Part shown: positions 1-10,444 of the stretch, piece after piece
Layout of the letters: each line of letters opens with the position of its first letter
Numbering within the stretch: the first letter of the stretch is position 1
Source: Acheta domesticus
Taxonomy: Eukaryota; Arthropoda; Insecta; Orthoptera; Gryllidae
Direction: 5' to 3'
DNA length: 64,000 bases
Assembly (NCBI GenBank): GCA_031308135.1
Contig: JAHLJT010003656.1
Coordinates: forward strand, 71,752,984-71,816,983
The notes under the pieces: generated by a model
Told to the model about the DNA's origin: nothing
Databases searched by the model: none
The model's input: the letters and a program-made list of their open reading frames with translations, nothing else
Made by a program: the position numbers and the translations under genes

Positions 1-290
1 TTTGTAACGGATAGTGCTAATTACACTCTTTAGTATAGCGTAAAGTTTATTTTGAGTTATTTTTTTGTTTTTTCAAAAATTATATAAATGTAAATTTTTT
101 GAAAGATCTCTCACATCTTTATATGCACATTACCAGCAATTTGTAAACTTTATTATATTTGTAAGTGTAAGTGCTTCAAATAATTTCAAATAAAGTATTT
201 TGAAAACTCAAACATTTTCTGTAAAAATGAGCTTCAAATTTCGCATTTTTAGTAGCGCTAATATGCCATTTTGTCTTAAACGGCAAACTA
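1..290 (-). repeat. A-family repeat, 5' monomer fragment
   Basis: Read on the minus strand, this segment matches 30650-30970 in order: the TGGC...TTTGAAGCTC block, the CACTTACAAATA block, the AATTTGTTAACA-like block with GCTGGTAATGT, and the TTAATATAGAGTGTAATTAGCAC-like block near position 1. It is therefore another copy of the monomer seen in the long element at 30640-31958, cut by the window edge. Confidence 0.7.
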
Positions 291-1670
291 GATTCAGCTT
301 GGCAGTAATTACGTGTCATTTCAAAATGAAAGAAATGTTTTTTAAAAATATTTCTATTGACATTTTTTCATGCACTTTCAAATATATTTTTACTACGAAC
401 TTGCAAAGCACTAATACAAAACAAACTGAAAATATTCGCCGGAGGCGCCGCTAGTAGATTAATACAGTTATTAACCTCATTAGGTTCATATAAAAAGCAA
501 ATAATGGACGCTCCGTTAAAGTTTATAAGCGAGGCGACAGACGAGATTTATAACGACCAAGTCTGTTATCTGTGTTATCGGTCATCAGACGTTCAATACT
601 TTTCGCAAAACCATCTTCTTACAAGACAATATTATAGAAACCAGAAAAACAATTTTTTGGAATAAGTATACTCGTACGCCATTGTAAGCTTGTTTCGATT
701 GTTCTTACCGGATGGCGGATTGTCAAATTCTTAAAGGACGACGACGCTGGCCGTTAATAATGTCTTGTCGTTCGTCAGTTTGGTTGCGTTATGTCGACAT
801 TATATGAGTAGTGTATTATGAAAAATATTTCAATGCTTCAAAAGGAAACAAGGCTGTCTCCAGCGGGCGCAGGAGCAGGAACACGGCGAAGGAGAGGGCG
901 AGACGGAGATAGAGACAGCTTGCCTTCAGCTGAACCTCCAAAAAGTTAGCACAGAAAAATATTGTCGTAATTACTCAAAAATAATCTAAGAAATTGTCAC
1001 TCATTTGTTGCTAATTTGTTATGAAACTAGTGGCGCTACAATAGCACATACCTTCCAGCGTTATGGGAAACAGCTATGTCATGTTGAAATATTTTCTGCC
1101 CTACTTACATCTTAGCTATTATTTGAAAACGTCCAATTGAACCAAGAAGCGAGCAACTTACTGTTTCCATCGCAGTGTTGTCAAAAATATGAAAATTCCC
1201 TTGGCTAATAATGTTAATACAGTAGTTAGAATATATGCAATTAACATAAAAATAATTACGAAAATTCTTGCTGCTCACTGGTGCCTTTCGTCGTAAGATA
1301 GCAGCATCGACACCGCTTCGATTTTCTTTTATTCAAAACGCTGTAAATTTCTTTAAGGATTAGATGATATTAAATGATGTATAACTAGACCCCAGAACTT
1401 CATGCACTAAAAAAAGTTAAAAATAAGCATGCAACCATGCACTTAAAATTGGCAATATTTACACGTAAAATAGACAATACATGAGCTTAAAACTAAGAAT
1501 ATGCATTAAACAAAAAGAGTTAGCAACAGTTAACATCTTTTTATAGGTCATCATTTTACCCCCTAGTACAAAACGCGTATAATAAATTTGTTATATCCAC
1601 ATGAGTGTAGAAAGTTTCCGTTTGTTTGACGGGCGAGATTGACATTCTTTGCCGAGACCGAGGTCGAGGC

Positions 1671-2429
1671 CAGTGTTGCCGGACGTACCAGGATCCTGGT
1701 ACTTTTACCAGGATTTTTATGAAGATACTATGTACCTGGGTGAAGACATCTTGGTACGCTTAAATACCAGGATTGTAAGTAAACGGTAATTGATGATGTA
1801 CGATTTACGATTCGTTTAGTTTTTTAAAATCATTTAAATCTAACATCAATATTACAAATATCTATGATATTGGTGAAATCACTGCCCTAAAACATTAAGG
1901 GTGACATAAGATGTTTTGTTCTAGCACATTCTATAGTAGGAGAGAACAGAACGTCTTAGTCTTCCATTTAGTTTAAAGATATAAAATGAATCGATATCGA
2001 GTTAAGTTTAACGAATTTTCTGCGCGCATTAAAAATATAAAAGTTATATTATGAACAATGTAAGAATTTAAATCAGTTGACATTAGTTCCAGGAACTTAA
2101 GTGAAAGTACCAGGATTTTCGAAGGTTGGTATTAAACGCGCAAGTTTTCTTGAGCCTCGGAATATCCTCCCCCACTCCTTTGCCAACATAAGTTGAAATA
2201 AGAATAAATGATAACAACGAGCGTTGTAGGCAAAATATGATAACCAGAAATTTTCGCTCCCGTGTAATAGAAATTATTTTGCATTGAGAAACAAACTTCA
2301 AATTTGATATAAAATACCTTTTGTCAAAAAAACCATACTCCCCACTCTTCTCGCAACTAGCGAAGCGAGGGCTCAAAAAAACGTGCGCGTATAATACTGC
2401 AATACACATTTAATCATCTGGCAACGCTG
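1671..2429. mobile_element. Non-autonomous hAT-like element with 8-bp target duplication
   Basis: The ends are CAGTGTTGCC (1671) and GGCAACGCTG (2429), a 10-bp terminal inverted repeat with one mismatch. They are flanked by GTCGAGGC (1663-1670) and GTCGAGAC (2430-2437), a 7/8 target-site duplication of the length expected for hAT. Subterminal copies of TACCAGGA lie near both ends, including the palindrome TACCAGGATCCTGGTA near 1688. There is no transposase frame in the 759 bp, so it is non-autonomous. The superfamily assignment rests on end sequence and duplication length. Confidence 0.75.
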
Positions 2430-2849
2430 GTCGAGACAAGCAATCTCAATCGAGACCGTGAAAGAAACGGAAACTTCTCACATGAAATATGAACATTTTT
2501 TCAACAATTGCATAAAAATGTAATACAAAAGTTTTGTAAACTTGTATTTGAAAATTAAGTCTGATAACCCGGAAAATATAGAAATGCTTTTCATAGAGGG
2601 GTGTTAGAGAAAAGTATTCTAAAACCATGCAAAAAATACTCTACTTATTACAAATGGTAAAGCATTTCGTGCGAAAACTAAATATTTTTATGCAAATATC
2701 AACATAAATTTGACAATTATAAGTCCTTTTCATACAGCTATATCAAGTCACAACAATGACAGGTAATTAACAGAAATTCGCGGGCGCGAAGCGGAATTCC
2801 ATTTTTGCATTCCCTGTATTGTCGATATTCTCTGAGAGCTTGCATTATT

Positions 2850-3290
2850 TACTTCCCCGTATACGTACGTATACCGAGTATATAAGTAGTATAGGGAAAG
2901 TTATGTAATGCCGCGTGAAAAAAAAGGCGGATTTTCGGCAGAAAAAAATTAATTGCCGGGCCCTGATAACGAAAAAGGGGATAAATCCAATTGCTAAATT
3001 GAGAGAAAAAGTCCCCTAACGCTTGGTGCAGCCAGAATCTCTGTTTTGTAAGTTCTTGATGCCGAAAAACCAAATGAAAGTAAAACGTGTGTTCGTCTTT
3101 CCGTCTGTCTGTGAACAACGCTAGCGACTAAACCGTTCAGTCGATTTTCTCCAAAACTGATAATCCCATATCCATCTGACTGATCTCGTGGCCCCTTGAA
3201 TTTTAAACCAATATTTTAATTTCCGGGGGCACTTAACATGGAGCCCCTGGCTCATTTTCAAAATCTTTAAAGACTGTCCAACAACAAAAT
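2850..3290 (-). repeat. A-family repeat, 3' domain (minus copy)
   Basis: Read on minus it carries the family landmarks: GGGGCCACGAGATCAGTC, GTTGTTCACAGACAGACGG, a TTTTTCGGCATCAAG block and the 3' hairpin between GGGAAAGT (2894-2901) and ACTTCCCC (2851-2858). It is paired head-to-head with the next copy. Confidence 0.75.
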
Positions 3291-3715
3291 TAATCAAAAT
3301 GTTGGCGCCATTTTTTTGAAAATTTTGAAAGTGTCCCTGTGGCTTCATGTAAAGTGCCGCCAAAGTCAAATATCTGTTTCAAATTCAAGGGGCCACGAGA
3401 ACAGTCAGATGGATCCGGGAATGTCAATTTTGGAGAAAATCGGCTGAACAGTTTACTCGCTAGCGTTGTTCACAGACAGACGGAGAGATGTAGTGCCGTC
3501 AATGGATTTTTCGGTATCAAGGACCTATAAAGCGTGGATTTTGGCTGCACCACGTATTAGAGGATGTTTTTCTAAATTTAGCCACTGGATTTGTCCATTT
3601 TTCGTTACCATGGTTCGTCTGCCAAAAATCCGCCGTCTTTCCGCGCAGTATTACATAACTTTCCCTATACTTCGTATATCACTCCGTGTATACGTACGTA
3701 TACGGGAAAGTAAAA
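3291..3715 (+). repeat. A-family repeat, 3' domain (plus copy)
   Basis: Same landmarks on the plus strand: GGGGCCACGAGAACAGTC, GTTGTTCACAGACAGACGG and TTTTTCGGTATCAAGGACC. The 3' hairpin runs from ACTTTCCC (3658-3665) to GGGAAAGT (3704-3711) with TATAC/GTATA-rich inner arms. The copy is diverged from its neighbour at 2850-3290 but collinear with it. Confidence 0.75.
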
Positions 3716-4224
3716 AGATCATGTGTGGCTCTTAAATTAATACCAGAAATGCTATATTCCGCACCTTGAAATCAAGTTAGCCCGACAATTCCAAGAAAAA
3801 CAAAAAGTACAGAATGAACAATAATTAAATGAAAAATTGTCTATTTTTATTGCTAATTATTTTGCTAAAATTTAAAAATTGTTGCTCTTAAACCAATACC
3901 GAAAAAGCCATACTTCGTCAACTTGATATCAAGTTAGCGAAATGCCGCATTTCTGGTAGTATAGAGAAGTTACTACCAGAAGGGACAGGTCGGGAAAGAA
4001 ATGAAGGTCGTGCAGGGCGACGGCATTGCAAGTGATAGTGATCAAGCCACTCACAAATGAGCTAACTGTAAACTAACGCACAGACAGAATGAGTGCATGG
4101 ACGTAGACCGTAGTTTTGTAGTGAGCAGTGGCTAAGCAATAGTTGACCAAGCGATTCCTTCTTACAGTAATCTCTATAATTGTAGTAAAAGAGTGAATTT
4201 TGTTCGTAATTAACTGTTTCGCTA

Positions 4225-4675
4225 CAGACAAGAGAGAAACAACGCTAGCGGCTAAACCGTTCAGCAGAATTTCTCCAAAATTGATATTTCCCAATCGATC
4301 TGGCTTATATCGCGGCCCCTTGAATTTTAAACCAATATTTTAATTTCTGGGGGAGTACTTGGGTACTTTTCGTGAAGCTCCTGGGACATTTTCAATTTAT
4401 AAAAAAATTGGCTTCATCGTTGTGGATTAAGTTTTGTTGTTGGGTAATGTGAAGGACGTTTCAGAGAATGGTGCATGTCTCATGTTCGTTGACAACTCTA
4501 ATTCTTCGAGAATTGTAAAAATTCAAAATTTTTTTGCAGTCTTCCCACAACTGCAATTATGAAAATAGAATTTTGCCCCTTAATGATATCTGTTTCTTAA
4601 AGATAGATTTTGAAATAAGGTCATTTTCGAAATAATATTAGTACTTTTCTCGTAAGTTTGCGAGAAAGTACGTGC
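4225..4675 (-). repeat. A-family repeat (minus copy, rearranged end)
   Basis: Contains the reverse complements of the conserved blocks (ACAACGCTAGCGGCTAAACC, then CGCGGCCCCTTGAATTTTAAA). It ends at 4650-4675 in an unusual hairpin, ACTTTCTCG against CGAGAAAGT, directly before the tRNA-like sequence. Confidence 0.6.
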
Positions 4676-4678
4676 AAC

Positions 4679-4762
4679 CGGTCCGGTAGCCGAGATCACT
4701 ACGACATTAGTGCCGTAGCGATCTCGGACCGAAGGGTCGCGAGTTCAAGTCCCGCCTTAGGT
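4679..4762 (+). mobile_element. tRNA-derived SINE head or tRNA pseudogene
   Basis: The segment has an A-box-like GGTAGCCGAGAT, a long inverted arm (CCGAGATCACTACG against CGTAGCGATCTCGG) and a B-box-like GAGTTCAAGTCCC, all in tRNA-like spacing. It does not fold as a clean cloverleaf with a normal acceptor stem, so a SINE head or pseudogene is more likely than a working tRNA. It abuts the end of the A-family copy at 4675. Confidence 0.5.
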
Positions 4763-4842
4763 ATGGTTGTATCTGTTCATCCTTTCACCCCCTATCAACA
4801 CCATATCGTGTCATTCTCATAGATACCATAACGTTAAAATCC

Positions 4843-4930
4843 AATAGTGGTCGCTAATGATATATATAAGTTGATGCGATCTTAAATACCCCCCCCCAAA
4901 TAAGTACGTGCTGTTTTAGCACCACTATTT
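4843..4930. mobile_element. Palindromic mini-element, copy 1
   Basis: About 88 bp bounded by AATAGTGGTCGCTAA and TTTTAGCACCACTATT, which are inverted copies of each other with few mismatches. It holds AAGTTGATGCGATCTTAAAT and a C9 run. A second copy with the same ends lies at 4999-5081. Confidence 0.6.
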
Positions 4931-4998
4931 TTTATTGCGTAATAAATTAGCAATAAATAAGCAACAAATTAAGCAACAAGCAAATTAGCAACAAAGAA

Positions 4999-5081
4999 AT
5001 AGTGGTCGCTAATGATCTAGAAGTTGATGCGATCTTAAATCCCCCACCACCACCAAGTACGCGCTGTTTTAGCACCACTAT
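4999..5081. mobile_element. Palindromic mini-element, copy 2
   Basis: Same ends and core as 4843-4930, with a CCCACCACCACC variant of the C run. It ends about 90 bp from the exon d donor. The intervening spacer consists of repeated AAATTAGCAACAA-like words. Confidence 0.6.
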
Positions 5082-5170
5082 TTTTCTTACTGCTTAACAA
5101 ATTAGTAAGAAATAAGCGACAATTTCCGAAGCATTTCGACCACTTTGCTGCGCTGTGGGGGCTGACGCAC

Positions 5171-5369
5171 CGGCGGCCAGGTAGGCGTAGAAGGCCTGCG
5201 ACCAGCGCGAGCGGCGGCGCAGCTGCAGGAAGGCGGCGCGCGCGGCGGGCCAGTCCAGCTGGATGAGACGGCACCAGCCCGCCTCGTGCAGGCACAGCAG
5301 CTGCACCTCGCGCTGCGGGGAGCGCGCCGCCGCCGCCTCGAACGCCGCCAGCGCCTGCTCCACGTTCGC
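5171..5369 (-). CDS. TTC39C: TTC39C internal exon d (C-terminal-most exon visible)
   Basis: This 199-nt exon starts in phase 0 after CTGCGCAG and ends after one base of a codon (GCC GCC G) before GTGCGT. It encodes ANVEQALAAFEAAAARSP, then REVQLLCLHEAGWC, then LDWPAARAAFLQLRRRSRWSQAF and YAYLAA. This corresponds to a TPR pair of TTC39C with its conserved C-E-GWC and SRWSQ-YYAYL motifs. The trailing G fits the valine that follows YLAA in homologues. The remaining C-terminal part (about 170 residues in vertebrates) is not visible between 1 and 5170, so its exons lie beyond the window. Two small palindromic elements sit about 90-330 bp past the donor, and an ATCGAT-rich repeat begins about 40 bp before the acceptor. 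Confidence 0.92.
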
Positions 5370-5484
5370 CTGCGCAGCGAGGCCACACGGGTACTGCAGG
5401 CCGGGGTTCGCCATGGGAATCAATCGATGGTTTAAACATAAAGAAGTAAAAACATCGATGTTTAAAAAACAATCGGCTAAAAAG

Positions 5485-5660
5485 TAATTGTTAAAAACAA
5501 TTGATTTAACATTGATTGTTAAAAACAATTGATTAAACATTGATTGTTAAAAACAATTGATTAAAATTGATTGTTATAAAACCAATTGATTAAAAATTGA
5601 TCGTTAAAAACAATTGATTAAAAATTGATTGTTAGAAACAATTGATTAAAACATTGTTTT
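5485..5660. repeat. ~27-bp tandem repeat, about six units
   Basis: Units follow the pattern AACATTGATTGTTAAAAACA plus ATTGATTAA, with small variations (for example GATCGTTAAAAAC and TTAGAAAC). Each unit contains the palindromic core TTGATTGTT/AACAATTGATT. It lies inside the ATCGAT-rich region just upstream of exon d in the transcript. Confidence 0.8.
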
Positions 5661-6069
5661 TTGAACATCGATATTTTCTGCTCGATGGTTTTACGCTTTT
5701 CCGATGTTTAATGCATCAATCGATTAAAACCGATTTTTTTTAAAGTTCCATAATCACAATTTTATAAAAGTTAAAATATGAATTAATAACAGATGATACC
5801 ATTTTCGGTTCATGTATTCGAACGATGTGAATGCCGTTTATACTACTTTCATGGAGCACACTATCTCTCCCCGTGAGTGATGACCCGGATGTCTGGGTCT
5901 TTCTGTCGTCTTTCCTCGTATTTCGCTCGCTCACATGCGGTCAACGCACATTCAGTAAGCGTAGCGTTCTTCCTGCATCCTCCTGGGGCAGCTCTGGCTC
6001 CCTGAGATGACTCATTGTGCTCAGGCTTCCAGGCTTAATTTTAATCATTATTCCTATCATGTTTTAGTT

Positions 6070-6683
6070 AATGTTAAAACTGTACCCACTAATTAATAAA
6101 AACTCAAAGATCAACATCGACACGTCAATATCCATCTTCAAATATATAATAAAGCCTTCACTAACCTACGCCTGTCAAATTTGGGGAGGTGCGGCAAATA
6201 GCAATTTAAACAAATTACAAGTGATTCAAAACAAGTATCTACGCTGGACAGTAAATGCACCTTGGTATATCCGCAACGAGCAAATTCAAAAAGAACTCGC
6301 TATATGCCCAATAAAACAATGGATAGACAGACTCTCCACACGATTTTATGCAAACCTACCATCCTGCCCTGCAACCCAAAAATTTAAGTTAGGTTCAACT
6401 TCAAACCATATCCAAGAATCAAAAGTCGACATTCTAAAGATTTACTTCGACCTCCATAAAATAGCAGAAAAGAAAGTAGTTATTAACAACAAATTAGAAA
6501 TAAATTCGAGTAGTTAGAGGACCCTTCCTGGACACTCCTCGGTAATTAGTTAATATTTAATTGTAAATTCAAAAATATGTAAAATAAGCCGAATGTTATT
6601 AACTTTGTACAAAAATTGTATGTATGATTCAAAACCTTGAAAGGCCTAACAGGCCGAACAAGGATTAATAAATTAAAAAAGAA
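6070..6683 (+). mobile_element. 5'-truncated Jockey-like non-LTR retrotransposon
   Basis: An open frame at 6071-6517 encodes the reverse-transcriptase C-terminal region (KPSLTYACQIWGGAAN, KLQVIQNKYLRW, NAPWYIRN), typical of the Jockey clade. It is followed by a ~170-bp 3' UTR ending in A-rich sequence. The insertion is flanked by a perfect 11-bp target duplication, ATGTTTTAGTT, at 6059-6069 and 6684-6694. The 5' part of the element is missing, as is usual for incomplete target-primed reverse transcription. It is inactive. Confidence 0.9.
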
Positions 6684-7419
6684 ATGTTTTAGTTCATTTT
6701 GTCTGGTATGTCTTAATAATAAATGAGTAATCATTGATGTTTAAAATCATCAATATTTTGTCGATGTCGCATCTCTAGTGCAGGCACTGCCAGAATTACG
6801 ACTCGTTCAAAATGAAACCATGAACATCACAGCCAGGGGGTGGGGGAAGAGTCTACTTCCAATATTTGTTTCTATGTGGAGTATATTGGAGGGGCTTCCC
6901 GGCAAGATATACCACGCATATTGTTTAGTTCCCTCCCCCGTGATTTGGTGCTGACAATGCCCATTAATTGAACTTAAACCTCAAGGGAAAAATTTGGTGA
7001 CATGTTATTCATTGGAATCATTCACTTCGTTGAACGTAGTCACTGCGAAATTAAACACAAGGAGGTCAAAGTTCCCAAAGCGCAAGCTTTCTCAATGACC
7101 ACAGAACAACACACTACCGCAGCTAGATCCAAAGAACTTTTAGCGTTTCCCATTTTACAAATAGTTTCCATTTTTTTAAAATACAGATATAAAGACATTC
7201 CAGTAAATGAGCGAAAATCGGTAAGCGGTTGTATACCGCACACCAGAATTTCGATGTACCCGTTTTTAGTCGGGATTGGACCCAGTGTGAATAAAAGAAG
7301 CCCGCTCCACGTTCACTTGCGGTAAGAAGTGGCGGCCGCCTGTGGGTCGGCCCGCCCCTAAAGTGGAGGATCACAAGAGTTATGAGGGGAGACTACATTG
7401 CGCCTAGGGAAGGCAAAAA

Positions 7420-7930
7420 AAAATCGATGTTTTCCACCAGAAACGTTGATATATTAACATCGATATTTTACGGTCGATGTTTTCTTCACATCGATATTTT
7501 GTTGCCAAAACTTTGATGTTTGAGTTTATTAGTCATGCAATGCTGTATTATGTTTTTTAAAGAATGTTTATGGTATTTTGTATGGTATATGTAGTATCTT
7601 GATTAAAAGATTAAGATGGTAAAATAGAGATGTTCTTTAATTTTAATTTTCTTCTTTGCGTTCAAAAATAATTTTATTAGCATAGTAGCCTACTACTAGC
7701 ATGCTGCTAACCAAACAGTAAAATATATCCCATTTGCGTACGGTAATTAAAAATGGTTAGGAAAGTAGCATGTTTATTAGTCTACATTTAAATCATCGAT
7801 GTTTTAAACAACTAAGCGGCAAAGACTTCAAATTAAAAAAAGATATGTCGATAGCTGAATATAAACGAATGGCAAAACCGCTAAAGTTATTTTGAATGAA
7901 ATATATGGTATCGATATTTTGAAAAAAAAA
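7420..7930. repeat. Second ATCGAT-rich stretch
   Basis: Words such as AATCGATGTTTTCC, AACATCGATATTTTAC, GTCGATGTTTTC and CATCGATATTTTG cluster at 7423-7500. Isolated ATCGATGTTTT (about 7797) and ATCGATATTTTG (about 7911) follow. This resembles 5410-5720 and may be a related element. Edges are not defined. Confidence 0.35.
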
Positions 7931-8354
7931 TTGAAACCGTTCAAAAAACAGTTACAAATTAAATACTACATGGTCAGGGGCATCGGTAAATGCGAATTCC
8001 TTCGGCCACAATTTCGTAACTGGTGCTCAGCACCGGACAAGTCCTAATTTCCATGAAGACCTTGTTGACTGAGGCCATAGGCAACACATTTTGGAAAAGT
8101 ACAAGAACGGTCGAAAGAATTCTGTTCAAATCAACTTGATGTGCGATATAATAAAATAGTTATGTCATGTCATGGCTCTACATATGTTGTTCGTCGAGCA
8201 CATTCCTCATATTCAATTTAATTTTGCAACTCTACGAGTACTTGACACGTTTCGCCCTCAGTTCCCGACGTTAACTACCGGTGGAGAAACAGTATGCATC
8301 AAATTAAATGAGATGTAGGACTCCGGATCGAGTTTGTCTAACAGCGACGCAACA

Positions 8355-8545
8355 CAGGCGGCATTCGGCGAGTTCTGTGTGACTGCTCGGCCAATCCCGA
8401 AAAGCCGAGTTTCTTGGCGAATGTTTTCATTCTTTTATGAGCCCAAAAGGCCAACACCCTTTGGATTGGGCGACCATCGAATGTTAGGCGTCCGGCAAAT
8501 ATTAATAGCAAGCAACGCATCCCCACTACTCGGGATTCGGTGAGC
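8355..8545 (-). mobile_element. MITE family C, diverged copy
   Basis: On minus it aligns block by block with 45291-45532: TCGCCGAATCCCGAGTAGT-like start, GGATGCGTTGCTTGCTATT, then AACATTCGCC and TCGGGATTGGCCGAGCAG, ending in TCGCCGAATGCCGCCTGTGT. The first ~20 bp of the family is missing. Confidence 0.6.
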
Positions 8546-9349
8546 AGAACTCTTTGAATGCTGTATATGTGGCGGCTCCTTTTGTTCTTTCATTACACTC
8601 AATCCATTTGAATTATAAGTATTTTGGAACTGGTACCTACAAAGTTCCTTTAAAAAAAATTGACATCTGCTGTTTTATTTCATCGTTTGCATTTAAATGA
8701 ATATGCAAGCGCAGGAACTGAATTCGTAGTATTTGAGATACGATACTATCCCACAGTAGGAAACATTTTTCAGTGTGTACAAATTTTAAGAAATCCTTCA
8801 AGACACGATGTGAATCCAGTTTTTGATACCATCAAATTCAGGAGCATTGTTTCTCAAGTATAAGAAGTCCTGCATGTCTAGAAAATGCTACGGCCAATGT
8901 CCGAATCTGGCTAATTCGCGACTTTGCTTGCTAATATACACTTGAACAAAAATGGATCGATAAAGTCCGAAGTAAGTACAGCTTCAAAGCAAACTTCGTA
9001 CTTAAGCCAATAAGAGGAAGCTAGAAGTACATTACGGTCATGGAAAAAGCAAATATTATTACGTGCATTCAAAACTCATTGTAAGAGAAAATGAAGAAAC
9101 AAAATCACTTACACCCATTGTTACAAAACGCATTGCAATGCTCATTTTTCTAGCGCATGATTACTTTCAATTGTTTAGTAGAACTCTCATTTTCGCAATT
9201 GAAAATTTAAAAAAAATCATTCAAGGGCGCACATGCTTCAGGAGAGATTGGATTATCATTTCCATATCATTGAGACGCCCCATAATAAGAGTTTTATTCA
9301 TTGGTTCCGCAGGTATGTTTGATACTGTAAATGAGGCTCCACACATTCG

Positions 9350-9506
9350 GGACTGTCCATAAATTACGGAACGCAAATTTCTAGTATTTTCAATACCCGC
9401 TCTCCCCCTTGTAACGCATTCCCCTACCCTTATGTAACGCAGCGTAACGCTGCCTCAGTCTCCCTCCCTCCCCCTTTAGCGTTAAGAAATTTATTAATGA
9501 CCCCAT
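9350..9506. mobile_element. Short MITE, family D-like ends
   Basis: The left end GGACTGTCCATAAATTACGG and the right end, read in reverse as GGGGTCATTAATAAATTTC, form imperfect inverted repeats of the CCGTCCATAAATTACGT type also seen at 13494 and 14618. The interior has CCCTCCCCC-rich words and is non-coding. Confidence 0.45.
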
Positions 9507-9732
9507 TCGTTATTCGGCGAGTAGCGAGCAACCACTCGCCGAATCCCAAGTATTGTGGATGGGTCGCTTGCTATTTGCCGAGAGACGAACATTCGGTGCT
9601 CGCCCTACACACAGCGAGTCGGTCATTTGGGCATATCAAAGGAAGCGAACATTCGCCGAACACATCAGCTGATCGGGATTGGGCGAGCAGTGGCTCGCTG
9701 CTCGGCGAATGCCGAATGAGTGAAGCCGCCTT
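9499..9732 (+). mobile_element. MITE family C, copy with TIR at right end
   Basis: Shares with 45291-45532 the blocks CATTCGTTATTCGGCGAG, GCGAGCAACCACTCGCCGAA, GGATGGGTCGCTTGCTATTT, AGCGAACATTCGCCGAACAC and CGAATGCCGAATG. The left terminal repeat is degraded where it meets the D-like MITE. The right end GCCGCCTT is intact. Confidence 0.7.
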
Positions 9733-9935
9733 GAAACTAAGGATGTTCTGTACAGAAAAAAGGGAGGAAAGGAAAAAAGATTTATCTAAATGTTTTTGAA
9801 CAATTAGCTAGTATTAAGGAAAAATAGAACTTTTAATCTTCAAATTAGGTAGGCCAAAGAGCGTACTAAAATGTGTACTTTTAGATTTAAGCTAGAGTCA
9901 AGTAGTATAGGCCAATCTACTTGCACAGACTGGCT

Positions 9936-10283
9936 TGTACAGTCTATAACTTGCCCGAAAACATTAATTTTAAGTGGAAAATTAATACTAATGAAAAATA
10001 GATTACAAGATTGAATAATTCCAGTAAAATAAAATGGAACTTTGTACACCTAGGCGAAACGGCCTTGAATTTGAAATTCACTAGCACATTTAGTCGCTCG
10101 GGAACTAGGAAAGTTTCCAAGCAACATAATGTGCTGGTGATCTTCAAATTCAAGGCCGTTTCGCCTAGGTGTACGAAGTTCCATTTTATTTAACTGGAAT
10201 TATTCAATCTTGTAATCTATTTTTCATTAGTATTAAATTTCCACTTCAAATTAACGATTTTCGAACAAATTATGGACTGTACA
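9936..10283. repeat. Foldback element with ~155-bp inverted arms
   Basis: The left arm 9936-10090 (TTGTACAGTCTATAACTTG ... CACTAGCACATT) is the reverse complement of the right arm 10128-10283 (AATGTGCTGGTGATCTTC ... TATGGACTGTACAA) with few mismatches. A 37-bp loop lies at 10091-10127. The arms include CGCCTAGGTGTAC and AGTTCCATTTTATT. There is no coding frame. It is probably a MITE or foldback transposon. Confidence 0.85.
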
Positions 10284-10444
10284 AACAAGACTTACTAACG
10301 ATTACGCTGTTACTAAAGAAAACGCCTTTCCGCCAACTACTACAAAATCGCAAGGCAGTAATTCCCAAAATGTAAATGTCTCTTGACTGAGGAATAAATC
10401 CCCGCCTCCATAGGACCACTGTCAAGGGGGAAAAAAATAAAAAC

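Larger units (their letters stand above)
1..5170 (-). other. TTC39C intron downstream of exon d (partial)
   Basis: Intronic by position, since coding sequence C-terminal to exon d is absent and must lie further on. It holds A-family repeat segments at 1-290, 2850-3715 and 4225-4675, a hAT-like element at 1671-2429, a tRNA-like SINE head at 4679-4762 and two palindromic mini-elements at 4843-5081. I see nothing recognisable in about 300-1670, 2430-2850 and 3720-4220 beyond AT-rich sequence. Confidence 0.75.
5410..6775. repeat. ATCGAT-rich repeat region, possible hAT-like element
   Basis: Contains many ATCGATGTTT and ATCGATATTTT words at both sides (5419-5475, 5640-5720, 6730-6765). The right edge read on minus is TAGAGATGCGACATCGAC, reminiscent of hAT ends. 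The left edge near 5414 is GGGAATCAATCGATGG. The two edges match only weakly and no target duplication was found. A Jockey element is inserted within it. Whether this is one element is inference. Confidence 0.35.

Noticed and set aside
4679..4762. Functional tRNA gene
   Set aside because: A- and B-box-like words are present but there is no consistent acceptor stem or terminator; it adjoins a repeat end.
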